Assembly (NCBI GenBank): GCA_025642065.1
Contig: JAODUP010001177.1
Coordinates: forward strand, 28,732 to 92,731
Direction of reading: 5' to 3'
DNA from: Paralvinella palmiformis
Taxonomy: Eukaryota > Annelida > Polychaeta > Terebellida > Alvinellidae
DNA: 64,000 nucleotides
In this document: positions 33,835-46,539 of the stretch, piece after piece
How positions within the stretch are numbered: the first letter of the stretch is position 1
How the letters are laid out: each line of letters begins with the position of its first letter
Made by a program: the position numbers and the translations under genes
Notes under the pieces: model-generated
Seen by the model: only the letters and a program-made list of their open reading frames with translations
The model's database searches: none
Told to the model about the DNA's origin: nothing

Positions 33835-34785
33835 CGATGTTATTTACTCTTGTACATATGTATACTATATTATCGCTCGGTTGTTTACTTACCAGTCTGT
33901 TTCTATGCGCCATGTTGTTTGTTTGTTTGTTTATTTATCTATTAAAATCAGCGAATGCACGTCTGACAACGATGTTAGAGAGAATTTACCAAACCAATCG
34001 ACCATCACTAGATATGTTGTACATATTTAATAAACAACAACACAACAACATTCTTTATCTCTCTCTCTCTCTCTCCAAGTATTTCTCGATCTCTGGATCA
34101 GCTCCGCAATACCATATCTGCGTCCATAACGATAACCGTAATGTCGTTACCATGGCGACAAGGCTTGGACAGCTAAAAAATTGCATAAATCGAAATATTT
34201 AAACATAAAATGAACTCATTTACAAAAACTTCTTAAATAATACGAAACGCCTCTCTAGTCATAAACATACGTCCTTCAATATTGAGTTTCGCTTGGAGAT
34301 TATATCGATTTCACACAAATATAAATACACGCACACATACACACACATACACACACATACAAACAAACTCTCACTGATATCCAATAGATTTACCTTATCA
34401 AACTTTGTTCCTACCTCTGCAGCTGTATGTACTCCTACAGTAAAACTAACATCCCCATATACTACACCTATACTACACCTGTACTATACCTATACTACAC
34501 ATATACTACACCTATTCTACCCACTATGATATAAGAAAAAAAAAACCGACCATTATAGTAATTAGTTAATGGCATGTTATGTGTCATTAGATAAATTATG
34601 ACTTTATTTAACAATATGTGTCAGATAATGATATATCATTAAGAAATATAGAGACAACATGTCTAGTGACATAAAGATATGTAACAAGATGTGACAGATA
34701 ATGATATATAATTAATACATATAGAGACAACATGTCTATTGACATGAATATATGTGGTTCGTATCAATGACACGTGTAGAGCTGT
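33835..34785. other. Intergenic with minor repeats
   Basis: Short (TC) tract near 34058, (CA)-type tract at 34326-34365 and a CTATACTACAC repeat at about 34450-34520. A duplicated phrase around ATAGAGACAACATGTCTA occurs near 34650 and 34721. Confidence 0.5.
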
Positions 34786-34789
34786 AGAC

Positions 34790-35160
34790 AGATGATTGAC
34801 AGATATGTGGGCATATCATTGGTAGATATGTGGGTAGATGATCAGTAGATATGGGGGTTGATGATTGGTAGATATGTGGGTAGTTGATTGGTAGATATGT
34901 GGGTAGATGATCAGTAGACATGGGGGTAGATGATTGGAAGATAAGTGTGGGTATATGATTGGTAGATATGTGGGTAGATGATCAGTAGACATGGGGGTAG
35001 ATGATTTGCAGGTATGTGCACAGATGATTGGCAGATATGTAAACAGATGATTGAGAGATATGTAAGCAGATGATTGACAGATATGTACGCAGATGATTGG
35101 CAGATATGTAAGCAGATGATTGGGAGCTGTGTAAACAATTGATTGGCAAATATAAATATA
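34790..35160. repeat. 22-24 bp minisatellite (GATGATTGGTAGATATGTG)
   Basis: About 15 units such as AGATGATTGGCAGATATGTA and GATGATCAGTAGACATGGG. The period is close to 23 bp in the second half. Confidence 0.9.
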
Positions 35161-35349
35161 AGTGACTAATGGACATGAAGACAGATAATTGCCAGCTAAT
35201 TAGTAGATATGAAGACATGTGACTGAAAGTTTTGAAGAATATTACAGAATTATTATTACTGAAACGTATTTGCTATTATTAGATAACGCGTACTGGCATC
35301 AGAAATTGCATCTAGTACTGGTAGTTAGTTTGTAAAACTCGTATTTATC

Positions 35350-35970
35350 CTAGAATTCTAGTATTTACCATAAAATACTGATATTTACCACAAAATACTG
35401 ATATTTACCATAAAATACTGATGTTTACCACAAAATACTGATATTTAACATTAAATACTGATATTTACCATAATATACTGATATTTACCATAAAATACTG
35501 ATATTTACCATAAAACAATGATATTTGCCGTAAAATACAGATATTTACCATAAAATACTGATATTTACCACAAAATACTGATAGTTACCATAAGACATTG
35601 ATATTTACCATAAAATACTGATATATACCATAAAATACTGATATTTACCATAAAACAATGATATTTGCCGTAAAATACAGATATTTACCATAAAATACTG
35701 ATATTTACCACAAAATACTGATAGTTACCATAAGACATTGATATTTACCATAAAATACTGATATATACCATAAAATACTGATATTTGCCGTAAAATACTT
35801 ACAGGTGCTGTACAATACTGATAGTTGCCATATAATGTTGGTATTCATCTACAATACTGGTATTTACTGTTGAACACTGGTGTTTATCTTGCAATAATGG
35901 TATTTATTGTACAGTACTGGTATTTACCGTAGAATGTTGCTGTTGGTTCTGCAACACTGGTAATTACCAT
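35350..35970. repeat. 20-bp satellite with 140-bp higher-order unit
   Basis: Units ATATTTACCATAAAATACTG repeat in exact 20-bp register from about 35350 to 35800, then decay to about 35970. Positions 35501-35640 and 35641-35780 are identical as read: seven units with the same private variants. Confidence 0.97.
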
Positions 35971-36270
35971 ATACTATTTACGGGTAAAATAAATGAGGAA
36001 TGGTCAGTTTATAACAATAATAACTATTGTTAGTATTCAACATTAATAATAGTCAATATTTGGAGCTAATATATATTGTTACTGGTAGTCAAAATGTACT
36101 AATACTAGTAACAGACAATATGTACTATTGCTAGTAGTACCTAGTACAACACATATCAACAAGTCTCTAGACATTAATGTTATTCTGACATTAAGATGAA
36201 TGGTCGATATTTTGGGTAACACAGAGTGTTTGTTGGTAATATTTATAGCACAATATATCTGGTGGCATAA

Positions 36271-36313
36271 CACACACACACACACGTGTGTGTGTATGTG
36301 TGTATGAGTGTGT
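36271..36313. repeat. (CA)n-(TG)n palindrome
   Basis: A CA tract meets a TG tract at ACGT, making a perfect hairpin-forming palindrome at the junction. Confidence 0.85.
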
Positions 36314-36319
36314 TGTTAG

Positions 36320-37625
36320 TACTGTGGGTGAAAATCTATTATATAACATTGTATATCCATTACATACACATAATGCCAAGATATATCATACATTGTGGTA
36401 TATACTTGACAGAGCATTGATGTGCGTATGTATATTGCCCAACATATTGCTTATATCACACACCAGGCAATATGCGTTTGTAGATGGCTCAGTACGACAG
36501 GCATAGCAAGCTATACAATAGGTGTTTCTACAGCTATAACACACGCGCACACACACACATACAGACACACATACAGACTACCTCTGGTCCATACCTCGAG
36601 CTACCACTATATATCTCTACGCCAGGCAGACGATATTGATCAGATATTTTCGACGCTCCCCATTTCTCAGACATATTGCTCACTTTATACAAATATATCT
36701 CTACTGTCGTACTCTTTAATGTTCCGCAACTAAAAGGTTAATGACGCCACCAGAAAATACTCCGTTATACAGAACTAGTATTTGTTATGGTAAATTGAAC
36801 GGGTAATCTTAATAGAAAATAGACAAATCCGATTTATTACCCCAAATACCTGTTATTTTCTGTTAGACGATCTCACTAGCTAACATCGCCGAGATTGGCT
36901 CCAGATATTACGCCTAATATCGCCAGGACTACTGTCTACGTGTAAATAAAGTGATCCGTAATGGAGGGAAAACCGTAGCATTACGCTACCGCTGGCAACG
37001 CGATCACGTGATCTAGAACACGACCAGCGATAATTCGACAAATTGTTGGTTGAGGTCGTGTTCTTGGGCAGATTTTAGTTATTTTTATTATTTCTGTTTA
37101 TTTATTTATTAATTTTTTCTACCTAGAGAAACTTGATAAAAGATCAAAGTTGGCCGAGTGATAAATCGTTCTGATTGTGGGCGATCGATGTAAACAAAAT
37201 CTGATGTTTACACCTGGACCGACGGGTAAACAAACGAGCTGCCCGTAGCTGGAAACTGTTGAGAGGAGAGTGTTTACAGTGGGACGACAAAAAAACCCGG
37301 GAAAGAATAATAAATGAATCGGGAATAGGAATCCCGAAATTACAGGTTAATGGAAGGGAGGCTCCTGACTGGAGGAACTACTGGTATAAACATAGGTTTG
37401 TAAACAAGAGGTGTAACGGATGTTAGGCGTTCTGGATTGTTAGGCAGCTGCTGGTCGAGATCCAGAGAATACCAGGAATTGTGTCGCTAACTGACCGACA
37501 GGTCCGCGTGTAGATATCGACGATGCTGTGATGACGTTATAAATTGTACCGATCCAGTTATATAGGTCGAATCCCGGAAAGGTTTATGATATATGACCTT
37601 GACATAAGCTATCGAGTTACAGGTG
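36320..37625. other. Intergenic, nothing supported
   Basis: Unique-looking sequence with a short CA tract near 36541-36575 and a GATCACGTGATC palindrome near 37003. No exon recognised. Confidence 0.45.
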
Positions 37626-37628
37626 ATT

Positions 37629-37629
37629 C

Positions 37630-37675
<46 letters not shown>

Positions 37676-37680
37676 TATCA
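37629..37680. repeat. (TTG)n microsatellite
   Basis: About 15 TTG triplets with one GAT interruption. Confidence 0.95.
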
Positions 37681-37684
37681 TGAA

Positions 37685-38975
37685 TGACCATAGACATAGT
37701 TATCTGGTCAGTATTAAGAAACACTCGTCTTACTATGGTGTATCGTTTGTTTTTTGTTTGTCATGCAATAACCTTTTAGATATGCCTATAATTGAATGAA
37801 TATTAGTGTTACATAAATAACACATTAAAAATATTAATGAAAACTAAAACTAAGTAGAAATCAGAAAAATTACTATTATTTACTCCAAACAGCAACTTTT
37901 GAAACGGGAGTCTAAAAATAGAGTTTAATTATTTTTTTCTTCTTTAAATGAGTACGGCTAACATTCTCCGATGGACTGTTCCACAAACAATGGGGGGGAG
38001 GGGTATGCTGTACTAAAATGAACAGCCACCGGATGACTTAAGTCAAACCCAGCTCCTTTAACAATATAACATATTAGTCATTGTGTACTAGTCATTATAG
38101 TCATGGTGTAATAATCACAATCGTTGTAGATGTCAACACTATTATAATGAATAAGCAACACTGACTTTAATATAATAGCTGATATGAAATGATTAATATG
38201 GGGATAACAATATGTGTTTTGGTGTGTGTGTCTGTGTGTGTGTGTGTTTGTTATAAATGTCTTGATTTGACTAATTTCCGGATATTATAAGGTGCCAGTT
38301 AGTAACCTGTGACTAGTACAAAACGAAGAGTACACAGTGAGTCAGTGACTAATACGTATATAAACGTATGTACTCGTTATAAGATAACTGAGGACAACGC
38401 TTTAAGAGCATCTTGTACTGATGTAATGTTATCTGTATCTACGGCCACACAATCTGGAGACTGGTTGATCATGATGATCATGATGATACCTGCCAATTAG
38501 TGATAATGTCTCGCCATCCTAGATCCTGAATGCGTGTGTCTAATAGCCAGGATCTAGCTGTGTGATACCCGTATATACATACTGTCTAGTATTCTATATC
38601 ATTAATCCCGTAACATAACACACACCTTACGATTGATTACAGTTAATATTACATTATCCCAGCTAGATTCCTTATAATAAGTTAATATTGAGACTATTAA
38701 TATCAGTACTTAAACTAATTAACTGCACCTGGACGCTAAAAATAGCATCAAATCTAGATCAATATTAATTTGTGATTTTTATCTTCATTTTGTACTGCCT
38801 CAGCAGCATCACGCCGATAAACCGACGTCATTGAGAATAATTATCACCGCGAAATGAGAATTGTCTGGATCTATTAATTATTAATAAAGTTAACAATAAC
38901 ATCAATATAGTTCGTTCACTAGATGTAGTTTGATGCCACTAGACAATTAATGGCGATCGTTTTGTTGACAAAGGT
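37685..38975. other. Intergenic, nothing supported
   Basis: AT-rich unique-looking DNA with a (TG) tract near 38221-38250 and a GATCATGATGATCATGATGAT stretch near 38467-38487. Confidence 0.45.
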
Positions 38976-38984
38976 TTTATGGCC

Positions 38985-39115
38985 TATTTAATCTAATCAT
39001 GCCCTCTGGGAATGAGATTGTCGGATGAAACATTCCACAGACGTGGGGGTCAGACTGGAATTCGAATCCAGAAATGAGGTCACCAGGACGTTGTTCTACT
39101 TGCCGCGCCTTCGCC
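38985..39115 (-). mobile_element. SINE (family 1), minus strand
   Basis: The reverse complement shows a B-box-like GGATTCGAATTCC and the body phrase GGAATGTTTCATCCGAC. The A box is degraded. Confidence 0.6.
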
Positions 39116-39269
39116 CATTTCAAATCCAGATTCTGTTGTTTTTATTTGTTCCCTTTGCCGTCAAGAAATAAATAAATAAAAATGTTTCTAAATAAACTGT
39201 GATGTGTCTTTTGTGTTACTGTTTTAACGGATCATTGATGATGGTGTCGACATTTTATTGGTTTACATA

Positions 39270-39460
39270 TTTTTTTATGATGATGATAATGATGATGATG
39301 ATGCTGATGATGATGACGATGATGGTTAGATGATACTGAAGAAGATGATGATGATGATTATGATGATGATGATGATAATAAATATCATGATCACGATGGT
39401 TAATTGCGATAAAATTGATGATGATGATGATGATGATAATGATGATGATGATGATGACGT
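39270..39460. repeat. (GAT)n microsatellite
   Basis: Long imperfect GAT tract with unique interruptions. Confidence 0.95.
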
Positions 39461-39519
39461 CCGAGTAAGATTCAATGACCTAAGAACTTATTTATTTGTA
39501 CTTTGATATTTTTCTTGGT

Positions 39520-39690
39520 AGAGCCCTGGACCACAGATCACTACCACCCGAGTTCGAATCTCGGAGTCGGCATATCTGAAGGTTGTTTCATTTTTTATTA
39601 ACTTCGGAGGTCGCTCGGCCCATTTAGCTTACCATGTGCACAAAAGTGGCCGTTAAACATCAATCATCAGCATCATCATCATTTATCGTG
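39520..39690 (+). mobile_element. SINE (family 1), 5'-truncated head
   Basis: It starts within the tRNA-like head (CTGGACCACAGATCACTACC, shared with the copy at 6043), has a B box GTTCGAATCTC, CTGAAGGTTGTTTCATT, a body ending GTGCACAAAAGTGGCCG, then an (ATC)n tail. Confidence 0.85.
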
Positions 39691-39699
39691 GACTATTAC

Positions 39700-40060
39700 A
39701 ATCGTATAGCGTAATCAACTTCCCATGGAGCATACTATTTGTGGTTACTAGTTGCAGTCCTATAATCCAGAAATAATCCGTCATGATCCAGCACCATATC
39801 CTGATGGCTTGTTTAGTCAATTAATAGCCAGATGTTCGATCCGAACCGGGCACTTCCTTTCTTCTAATTTAGCACTCTAACACTGAGCCAACAGGAACGA
39901 CCATTAAAAACGTCGATTATGGATGATACTCTGCTTAGATGTACCACCTACGGTTAACGACCCCCTGATAGAGTGACACCCAATCGCCTATTAATCAAAC
40001 AGATCTGTTTCACTATTTTATTAAATTGTCAACTTTAAGCCAAATCATAACTGAAACGAT
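39700..40060. other. Intergenic, nothing supported
   Basis: Mixed sequence containing AGTCAATTAATAGCC and CACTGAGCCAACAGGAACGA phrases; the latter resembles the head end of a minus-strand tRNA-derived SINE but is too degraded to call. Confidence 0.3.
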
Positions 40061-40065
40061 ATCCA

Positions 40066-40494
40066 GACAAAATCTCCACAGGACAAACATCTACAGTACG
40101 AAATCCACGCGGACATAATCCCACAGTACAAAATACCACAGGACATAATCCCCAAAAGCGAAAAGAGGGTCAAATTAGCATACAATAAACTTTAAACACC
40201 TTTTTTTTCTTTATTTATTAATATATACAATAAAATTGTTAGTTTTGGTTGTAATTGGAGTCCATTGAAATATAAACTTCAATTGTAATTTGTATCAATC
40301 AGCTCTCTACTTGAATGCAACAAATTATTGTGATAAAATGTAGTTCTATTATTACTGTAGGTAATTTAATTTATTGTGCGGGATTTTGTCCCTATTTTCA
40401 CTTTCGGGGATTATGTCCTGTGGTATTTTATAATGTGGGATTATGTCCAGGTAGATTTCGGACTGTGGGAATTTGTCCTGTGAGATTTTGCACC
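40066..40494. mobile_element. Foldback (palindromic) DNA element
   Basis: The left arm, 40066-40176, and the right arm, 40380-40494, are inverted copies of each other over about 110 bp, with few mismatches and a spacer of about 200 bp. The arms are themselves built of a 14-16 bp repeat (CCACAGGACATAATCC type). Long inverted arms with internal subrepeats are typical of non-autonomous foldback transposons. Target-site duplications could not be defined. Confidence 0.75.
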
Positions 40495-40572
40495 GGATTC
40501 ACTTAAACATATATTTTTTAAAGATTTTAAATTGATCTTCTATAATATTACGATAATTACAAAATGTCTGTT

Positions 40573-40696
40573 TGTGTGTGTGTGTGTGTGTGTATGTGTG
40601 TGTGTGTGTGTGCACCCGCGTGAGTGTATATGTGCGTGTGTGTATGTGTTTTTGTTGGCGTGTGTGCTTGTCTGTGTGTGTGTCTGTGTGTGTGTT
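40573..40696. repeat. (TG)-rich microsatellite
   Basis: TG tract with CGCG and TT interruptions running into the hairpin repeat. Confidence 0.95.
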
Positions 40697-40815
40697 TTAG
40701 CTGTGTATAATAAGGCACAAGCATCCATGAATTCAAACTCTGGACGTTTCTTCAGGGGACTGAATCCAGAGTGTCGACTTTTCTTGCTGAGACATGTGTA
40801 ATGTCTCACCAGTCT
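40697..40815 (+). mobile_element. Hairpin repeat, copy 3
   Basis: It matches the copy at 21601 nearly base for base after an internal change near 40720. ACTCTGGA/TCCAGAGT and TGAGACAT/ATGTCTCA stems are both intact. TG tracts flank it on both sides. Confidence 0.85.
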
Positions 40816-40819
40816 TTGT

Positions 40820-40925
40820 TCGTGTGTGTGCTTGTATGTATGTGTGTCTGTGTTCGTGTGTGTGTGTGTGACTGTTTGTTTGTTTATTTGTGTACGTATA
40901 TGTGTGTGTGTATACGTGCGCGTGT
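40820..40925. repeat. (TG)-rich microsatellite
   Basis: TG, TATG and TTTG units following the hairpin repeat. Confidence 0.9.
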
Positions 40926-40929
40926 TTAA

Positions 40930-42040
40930 GTACGTACATGGATGCTATTAAACTAAATATATAGAGGTATGCTATAAAATGATAAAAAAGTTTTGTTATT
41001 AAAATTATGAAACACATACACCCGAAGATTTATAAATATAACAGTCACATCATGATTAATAATATACCTGTGATTACTTAATGATCACAAACATTTTCAC
41101 CATTAAAGACATACTCACCAATTAGATAACATAACAACATTTTTGGAATACGTCAAGGTGATGCATCTAAAAATAAACATTAACTCTCTGACTTATACAG
41201 ATAAAGTTTAACAGATTTATAAATTTGTGTGATATTTATGATTTAAAAATCATAATTACTACTTGGTGCTGCACTTATTGAACTTTGAAGGGGATACCTG
41301 GTTACTAGTGCCGAAACTAAACTATTTTATTTAACGTATTATGTTCTGATTACTGTTTGTGTTAATAGAACAATGTAGTTAATTATTATAAATCGGTGGC
41401 GCCATAGAATACCGATGCAATCATTTATTAAGAGTCGTGGGTTTGAGACCGGCGAGTCTCTGCCATTGCTTAACACGTTCCTTATAATCGATCGATCTGG
41501 ATCATGTAGCCAAAACAACTATCTAAAAATATTGACAAAAACCAATAGTGATCTATGCATATAAGGTATGGATATAACTGGAAGTATGCCTACAAGTCTG
41601 TTAATGATTTTGTGGTTTGTATAGGTTAATGTAACTGCGGGAGGGGCCTGAGGAGATACGTTTGACCTTGACCAAAATACAAACAATTTCTCTTTGTAAG
41701 ACTGAGTAAAAGGTAAAACATTAAAGCTAATAATCATTTGAGGTGTTTTTATATAATTAAATGTTTATGATAAATTTAATGATATGTTGATCATATATAT
41801 TTTTTTACGAAATGAGTGTAAAAAGGTCATCAGCGTTCGAACAAAACATTGTACAGATGGAGTTTCAAATGATGAGATTTAGTTGATAATAAAACATGAT
41901 AACTTATTATTATTAACTACGAGACGACAAACAAACTAACAAATAAAAGAACAAAACCACTCTCTCATTCCCAAATGTCAATACATAAATAATTGATCAT
42001 TTATTATTTATTTATGATCCAATTAACAAACGTGTGTGGG
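40930..42040. other. Intergenic; one degraded tRNA-like head
   Basis: AT-rich unique-looking DNA. Near 41443-41455 a B-box-like GGGTTTGAGACC follows GGTGGCGCCATAGA, perhaps the remnant of a tRNA-derived SINE. Nothing else is supported. Confidence 0.35.
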
Positions 42041-42042
42041 CT

Positions 42043-42043
<1 letters not shown>

Positions 42044-42123
<80 letters not shown>
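42044..42123. repeat. (CA)40 microsatellite
   Basis: About 80 bp of uninterrupted CA. Confidence 0.98.
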
Positions 42124-42126
<3 letters not shown>

Positions 42127-42189
42127 TGTGTGCAAGTTATTGATTTAAATTTAAATAGAAAGTCCAAATTCTGATTTAATAAATACAGT

Positions 42190-42480
42190 ATTCTATGATC
42201 CTGGTATCCTGGATACAGCTCAATGTATCATCCGAGCTATATAGACAATTTATTTTGTGATCCTGGTTATACACACCGTCCAATCTATGTCCAATCTATG
42301 ACAGACAATCTAGTCTATATCCAGGTTTTATGGATCAATCTATTCAGCTTATTTAGTCCAGGCTGTGATCCAGGTTATTTGGACAGGCCCTTCTGCCATC
42401 CATGTTAGATACTCCAATACTTGATCCAGCTTAGACACACGTGCTAGTCGCTGATCCAGGTCACGGACTTCTCCTCCTAT
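42190..42480. repeat. Decayed repeat with TGATCCAGGTTAT phrases
   Basis: GATCCTGGTTATAC, TATCCAGGTTTTATGGAT and GATCCAGGTTATTTGGAC recur irregularly, consistent with an old minisatellite. Confidence 0.4.
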
Positions 42481-42700
42481 ATACCTCATTCCGGATTGGA
42501 ATGTGTTAGACGATTGATTAGCTCCGCTGACTGATCAGTCTGTCAGGAATGAGATGCTCCAGAAGATAACACGGAGTTCCTGGATAAGATGTTATAACAA
42601 CAATCATTATGTCTATATTGAAGAGTAAATGATGAAATATAATATTGATTGATTGATTGATTGATATTATTATGTTGCATGATTTCTCAGCTCTAGAACA

Positions 42701-42702
<2 letters not shown>

Positions 42703-42794
<92 letters not shown>
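42703..42794. repeat. (CA)n(GA)n microsatellite
   Basis: CA tract directly followed by GA tract, as in the intron at 27.2 kb. Confidence 0.98.
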
Positions 42795-42796
<2 letters not shown>

Positions 42797-43199
42797 ATGC
42801 CACAAACTCAGATTCTCAATTCCAATTGAGCCACGGACAGTAATTTGTTTACATCTGACGAAGAAACATTTACGAGATGTAAAGTGAAACATCTCAACAA
42901 TAATAATATAGTTTTCTACAGGTAAAGTTAATATACCTAACAGGTAAACAAACATTTCAATCGGTAAACATATACGTACAGAGAGACATTTTGAGAAATA
43001 AACATTTATTTACCGAGAATTAGGCTTCTATTTTAGGAAACAATGAAGAGATAGGATTAGCTTTTCAAAGAAATTCTCAAGCTAAATACTTCCTTTCGTA
43101 TAAAGTTTAGCGCACGCAGTGAAACTGCACCGACGTAATGCTGATGAATCAGCCATACGTCAGCCATAGAAACAGTTTCTATATCAATTATACCTCTCA

Positions 43200-43334
<135 letters not shown>

Positions 43335-43339
43335 CCCGT

Positions 43340-43685
43340 ATTTTTACCACCCATATATCCAACAGTCATTACCAACCTTATATCACTCATGCATTACTTG
43401 TGTAACACCCATTCACATAAATGATGCTCCTATTCTTATCATATAACACTCATACAATATACATAATAACAATGGATATTTAACAAAGCGCCCTTACTAG
43501 CAGAAGCCATTTAAAGGCACCGTACAAATAATATGTAACATAATAATACCCCAAAATTATATGTCTATAAAAACTATATAAATGATTTAAACGATAATTA
43601 TTGTTTATCTTTTAGGTTTGTGCATACATTACTCATACACAATACATACACTACTTCAATTGAAACAGATAATACTGTATTGAAT
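43340..43685. other. Intergenic, nothing supported
   Basis: AT-rich unique-looking sequence. No exon or element was recognised. Confidence 0.4.
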
Positions 43686-43689
43686 TATA

Positions 43690-43920
43690 TCAGGTGTTAT
43701 ATCCAGGCGTTATATCCAGGCGTGATATGCAAGTGGTATATCCAAGTGTTATCTCCAAGCGTTATAGCCAGGTGTTAATAGGTTGTTATATCCAAGTGCC
43801 ATATCCAGCCATTACATTTGAGTAACTAATGAGGATTTGTGTCCAGATGTAATATCCAGATGCTGTATCCAACTGCTGTATCCAGCTGTTATTTTCTGCC
43901 GTTATAACCAGTCGTATTTA
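43690..43920. repeat. Decayed TTATATCCAGGCG minisatellite
   Basis: TTATATCCAGGCG and variants (TATATCCAAGTG, TATCCAGCTG) recur at irregular 12-24 bp spacing. Confidence 0.7.
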
Positions 43921-43959
43921 GAGTTGTGAGATTATAACAGTTTTTCCAGTCAATTATCT

Positions 43960-44110
43960 AACCGGAAATGGCTCAGTGGAGGCAGAGGTGGGCTACATTA
44001 CTAGAGAACCCCGGTTCGATTCCTCACAACTGTTGGTGCTAGCTCTCAAACTGACCGATTAGACACAGACATAAATCAGAATCGTTTTCATCGCAATTCT
44101 CTTATTATAC
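43960..44110 (+). mobile_element. tRNA-derived SINE (family 3)
   Basis: A perfect A box TGGCTCAGTGG at 43969-43979 and a perfect B box GGTTCGATTCC at 44013-44023 precede a body unlike families 1 and 2. A tRNA gene is less likely because the flanks do not form an acceptor stem by eye. Confidence 0.6.
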
Positions 44111-44114
44111 CGTC

Positions 44115-44678
44115 TTCACGTAGATCGACTCTGTTTCCATGGTAACTGACGCTGGCGTCGGATTACGCTGATCCAGGCACCGAAAGTCACGTAAACGTCC
44201 TTAGAGCGTCTTTATCCTAACTGGATACGGCGATATGATATGCTGTCATATACATCTAACTTCGATTAAGTGCTGGTGTCGTGTTTACGAAAAACGAAGC
44301 GTCAATCATTTGATGACTGTCACTGTAATAATTAACCTGGTAACTCAAATAATCATTCTCAGCTCATTCCAAACACGTCAGTTTGTGATATTTTCGTTTA
44401 ATTAACGCCAGGAAGGTACTTTATTTTTAATTAAACTCAGAATAAACACGACATTTCTGCAATTAACAAAACAACAACAAAAAAACTCGCAACGATCGTT
44501 GTTTGTTGAGATTAATTATGTAATTTTTGAAGGGGGTGGGCCATAATCAATACATCAACATTTTTACACCTCTCTATCACAATATTGTTAAATATTGTCT
44601 GTTCCAATCTGATCGCTGACGTCATAACCAGGTCAAACTGGTGCCATGCTTCAGGTTTATTTTGATCAGTGAAACATT

Positions 44679-44721
<43 letters not shown>

Positions 44722-45200
44722 GCCATAAAGCGTTAGTTCTTAATAAAATATTGAGTAACTATATCATTGACGATTACTTCGTCAAAGTTATATGTACGTA
44801 GGTTTTAATGACGTAATCAACTGGAGACGTGATCTAATAAATACGTCATAAAGTGATAATATGATTATAACTAGTTATAATTATGAATATCATTATGTCA
44901 GGTTGTTTAAGTTCAAGAACAAATATAATTATGATCTAGATAAGCACAAAACAATTATCGTGTTAATTAACTTAAGTAAAACAACAATTACTTATCTAAG
45001 TAAAAAAAAACAGGTTTAGTTAAATATGAAGACAAATATTGTGGCTTTGACCTGTTTATGTCAATCAATAAACATCATGTTAATGTATATTATGGCTACG
45101 ACTAATTTATTTCAACCAACATACATCATGTTAATATATGTTAGTCGAAAAATTAACATAATGCTGACCTATTTAAATATAAACAAAACATAATTGGAAC
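44115..45200. other. Intergenic with (AAT)n tract
   Basis: AT-rich DNA with an (AAT)n tract at about 44681-44721, a perfect TGACGTCA at 44617-44624 and repeated ACATCATGTTAATNTATATTA phrases near 45070-45140. Confidence 0.5.
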
Positions 45201-45203
45201 ATA

Positions 45204-45932
45204 TAAGCCCGAAGCATGATGACGTCAAAAACCAAAACTAACCAGCCGCGCTTTGCATTGTGGGATTTATAGGGGGTCCGCTGTGCGGTAATACCGTAAT
45301 ATTCTCGCCATTTTAACCTTAAACGTCAATGTTCCGGATCTGTTATAATCATGTCAAAAACTAACTTCTGTGTACCATTTATCTCTGCTTCGACACCGAA
45401 AAAGCCGGCACTGTTGAAAAAATGTATTCCAAACTGAAAATCATATTATAACTATATGCTAATCGTCCGTCATTGCTACTTTATAAAATGATAGTAAAGT
45501 GAGGTATTCAACATTTTAAACATAGTACAATACTATTAACTGCACATAACAAACACTATTAAAATGTGGTGTTCGTAGTAAATCACACTAAAATTATATT
45601 TAACGAAAAGAAGAAGAATAGTCCAGTATATTGGTAAATTTAATTTATTATTTATGGATATAATAATATGGTAAATTACACTTTATTTGCGCCTTTCACT
45701 GTTTAAGTCAATCCTTACACTGACACTAATTATAAAAAATTGACTCGCAGGTTGTCATTTCAAAATAAAACTACCCAACACTTTCTCAGCATTTCATTCC
45801 GCGGCCAACACATGCCCACTTAAATCCTGAACATTGACGTTTAAGGTTAAAATGGCGGATCCCCTATAAATCCCACAATGGAAAGCGCGCCTGGTTTGTT
45901 TTGGTTTTTGACGTCATCATGCAATTGGTCTA
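45204..45932. mobile_element. TA-flanked MITE with long terminal inverted repeats
   Basis: The left TIR (45204-45334) and right TIR (45829-45932) are near-identical inverted copies; the left carries an extra 27 bp or so. Both begin with TA followed by a GC-rich start leading into GCATGATGACGTC, so a TA target duplication as in Tc1/mariner-type elements is suggested. The 495-bp interior has no transposase frame, so the element is non-autonomous. Each TIR contains a TGACGTCA palindrome. Confidence 0.8.
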
Positions 45933-45949
45933 TTAAGCCCATTAACAAG

Positions 45950-46115
45950 ATCATGGTGACATATGTCAGTAGAGCAACAAATGTCATTTTGACCTATATC
46001 AGTAGAGCAGCAACTATCATTATGTCCTATATCGGTAGAGAAGCATATATCCAGGTGACCCATATCAGTAGAGCAACAAATATCATGATGACATATGTTA
46101 GTAATGCAAGTATTG
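45950..46115. repeat. 33-bp minisatellite, about 5 copies
   Basis: CATATCAGTAGAGCAACAAA and variants recur every 33 bp. The period is divisible by three, so frames of 86-88 codons are open on both strands. It starts just outside the MITE. Confidence 0.85.
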
Positions 46116-46363
46116 AAGTATATCACCCGCTGAGATGATTTAACGATTTTAAACCAAACTGCACAGATGGCATTCATTTCCATTCAGTTACCAACACACA
46201 ATGTGTCTTTGTTTATTAGAATAAACGATTACATCCATGGCTTGTGTGTGTAAATAGATTACAAAACATCATTAGCAATACAAAAACACAGATTATCTTG
46301 CACATTACAGCGTATGATTATAAACACATCAGATATAACTGTGCATTATCTCAGGCCGATTAT

Positions 46364-46537
<174 letters not shown>

Positions 46538-46539
46538 CA

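Noticed and set aside
33886..34200. Minus-strand donor-like GTAAGT near 33886
   Set aside because: The sequence upstream on that strand is AT-rich, with GTTT-type repeats and no clear open frame.
43960..44035. tRNA gene
   Set aside because: Perfect A and B boxes, but the ends do not pair by eye. A tRNAscan-SE run would settle it; I keep it as a tRNA-derived SINE.
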